A program made the translations under genes and the position numbers. A stretch of 7,157 nt of DNA from Pseudoxanthomonas sp. (GTDB taxonomy: Bacteria; Pseudomonadota; Gammaproteobacteria; Xanthomonadales; Xanthomonadaceae): the NCBI GenBank assembly GCA_026785795.1, contig JAJAZJ010000227.1, forward strand, positions 1-7,157, given 5' to 3'. The notes beneath the pieces were generated by a model. The model ran no database searches and was not told the origin of the DNA. It saw only the letters and a list, made by a program, of their open reading frames with translations. Below, piece by piece: positions 6,783 to 7,157 of the stretch. Positions within the stretch are counted from its first letter, which is position 1. The number at the start of each line of letters is the position of its first letter.

Positions 6783-7157
6783 TCATTGCTCCAAAGCTGG
6801 TAAACAGATTTGAACGGTTGTTCCTTCCCCAACCTGGCTGGTGACACTCGCAAACCCGCCTGACTGGGACGCAAAGCCTGAAACTTGACTTAAGCCCAAA
6901 CCGCTTCCCTTCCCAACTTCTTTGGTAGTGAAAAACGGCTCGGTCGCTCGTCGCACGACCTCCTCGGACATGCCGGTGCCAGGATCTTTCACGGTGACGC
7001 AGACGAAGGCCTGTCCTTCGGACTCAGGGTCCGCAGGCGGCGAAAAATGATCCAACTGCGTGGAAATCAGGATGGTCCCACCCAGCGGCATGGCATCACG
7101 GCTGTTGTTCAGCAGATTCACTATGGCGACCTCGAACTGGGCGGCATCCACCAGGAC
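6783..7157 (-). CDS. Histidine kinase, C-terminal ATP-binding domain (N-terminus beyond window)
   Basis: The 124 visible residues are most of a HATPase_c domain running in from the right edge. They begin VLVDAAQFEVAIVNLLNN, so no start can be assigned; the in-frame GTG at 7151 falls inside the domain. The N box is NLLNNSRDAMPLGG (visible residues 14-27), G1 is DPGTGM (58-63), the F box is EPFFTTKEVGKG (73-84) and G2 is GSGLGLS (84-90). A proline follows the G1 aspartate where the neighbouring kinase has serine; the aspartate itself is kept. The protein ends CLPALEQ straight after the ATPase domain, so it has no attached receiver. The separate receiver gene just downstream plays that part. The ATPase domain is clearly related to that of the hybrid kinase in this window, but the bases have diverged too far for a recent duplication. 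The sensor region is not visible. Confidence 0.92.
   Translation of the reverse strand, partial: VLVDAAQFEVAIVNLLNNSRDAMPLGGTILISTQLDHFSPPADPESEGQAFVCVTVKDPGTGMSEEVVRRATEPFFTTKEVGKGSGLGLSQVSGFASQSGGFASVTSQVGEGTTVQICLPALEQ
6789..6792 (-). promoter_or_regulatory. Shine-Dalgarno GGAG for the stand-alone receiver
   Basis: GGAG on the minus strand lies inside the last codons of the upstream kinase (TTGGAGCAATGAAAATG). It is 2 nt from the first ATG and 8 nt from the second, which favours ATG 6780 as the start. It implies translational coupling of kinase and receiver. Confidence 0.5.

Noticed and set aside
4779..7157. Recent inverted duplication of a kinase module
   Set aside because: The ATPase domains match at protein level, but the bases in the conserved F-box region differ at many positions, so the two are old paralogues.

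Overview
This window is high-GC gammaproteobacterial chromosome, most likely from the Xanthomonadaceae (Stenotrophomonas, Xanthomonas or a close relative). The evidence is the GC-rich codon use, divergent ffh and ypjD genes separated by GTAG-headed palindromic repeats of the kind known from Stenotrophomonas, and the general make-up of the housekeeping genes. No 16S rRNA or other taxonomic marker is present, so the genus is an inference.

Left half (1-4253), conserved housekeeping. On the minus strand, ffh (signal recognition particle GTPase) is followed by a class IV PLP aminotransferase whose GTG start overlaps the ffh stop by four bases; its C-terminus is cut by the left edge. Diverging from ffh, across about 140 bp holding two GTAG-type palindromic repeat units, is ypjD, a CcsA/HemX-like membrane protein of the cytochrome c assembly family. 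It converges on radA (DNA repair ATPase, minus strand), leaving 35 bp between the two stops.

Middle (4254-4778), no intact gene. This stretch carries the upstream region of radA, small hairpins, and the decayed end of an FkbM-type methyltransferase gene on the minus strand. The remnant has no usable start codon upstream of its signature motif and needs a frameshift to reach its likely C-terminus.

Right part (4779-7157), two-component signalling cluster. A membrane-anchored hybrid histidine kinase with a C-terminal receiver lies on the plus strand. Facing it on the minus strand are the end of a second histidine kinase, cut by the right edge, and a tightly coupled stand-alone receiver. The stops of the hybrid kinase and the stand-alone receiver are 19 bp apart. 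The two kinases share closely related ATP-binding domains, and the cluster is visibly less GC-rich than the left half. No DNA-binding or other output domain is seen, so the output must be encoded elsewhere. The low-GC cluster next to a broken methyltransferase gene suggests an accessory insertion beside the conserved ffh-ypjD-radA block.

I found no convincing undescribed system. The most interesting features are the signalling cluster with receivers but no output, and the methyltransferase remnant at its border.
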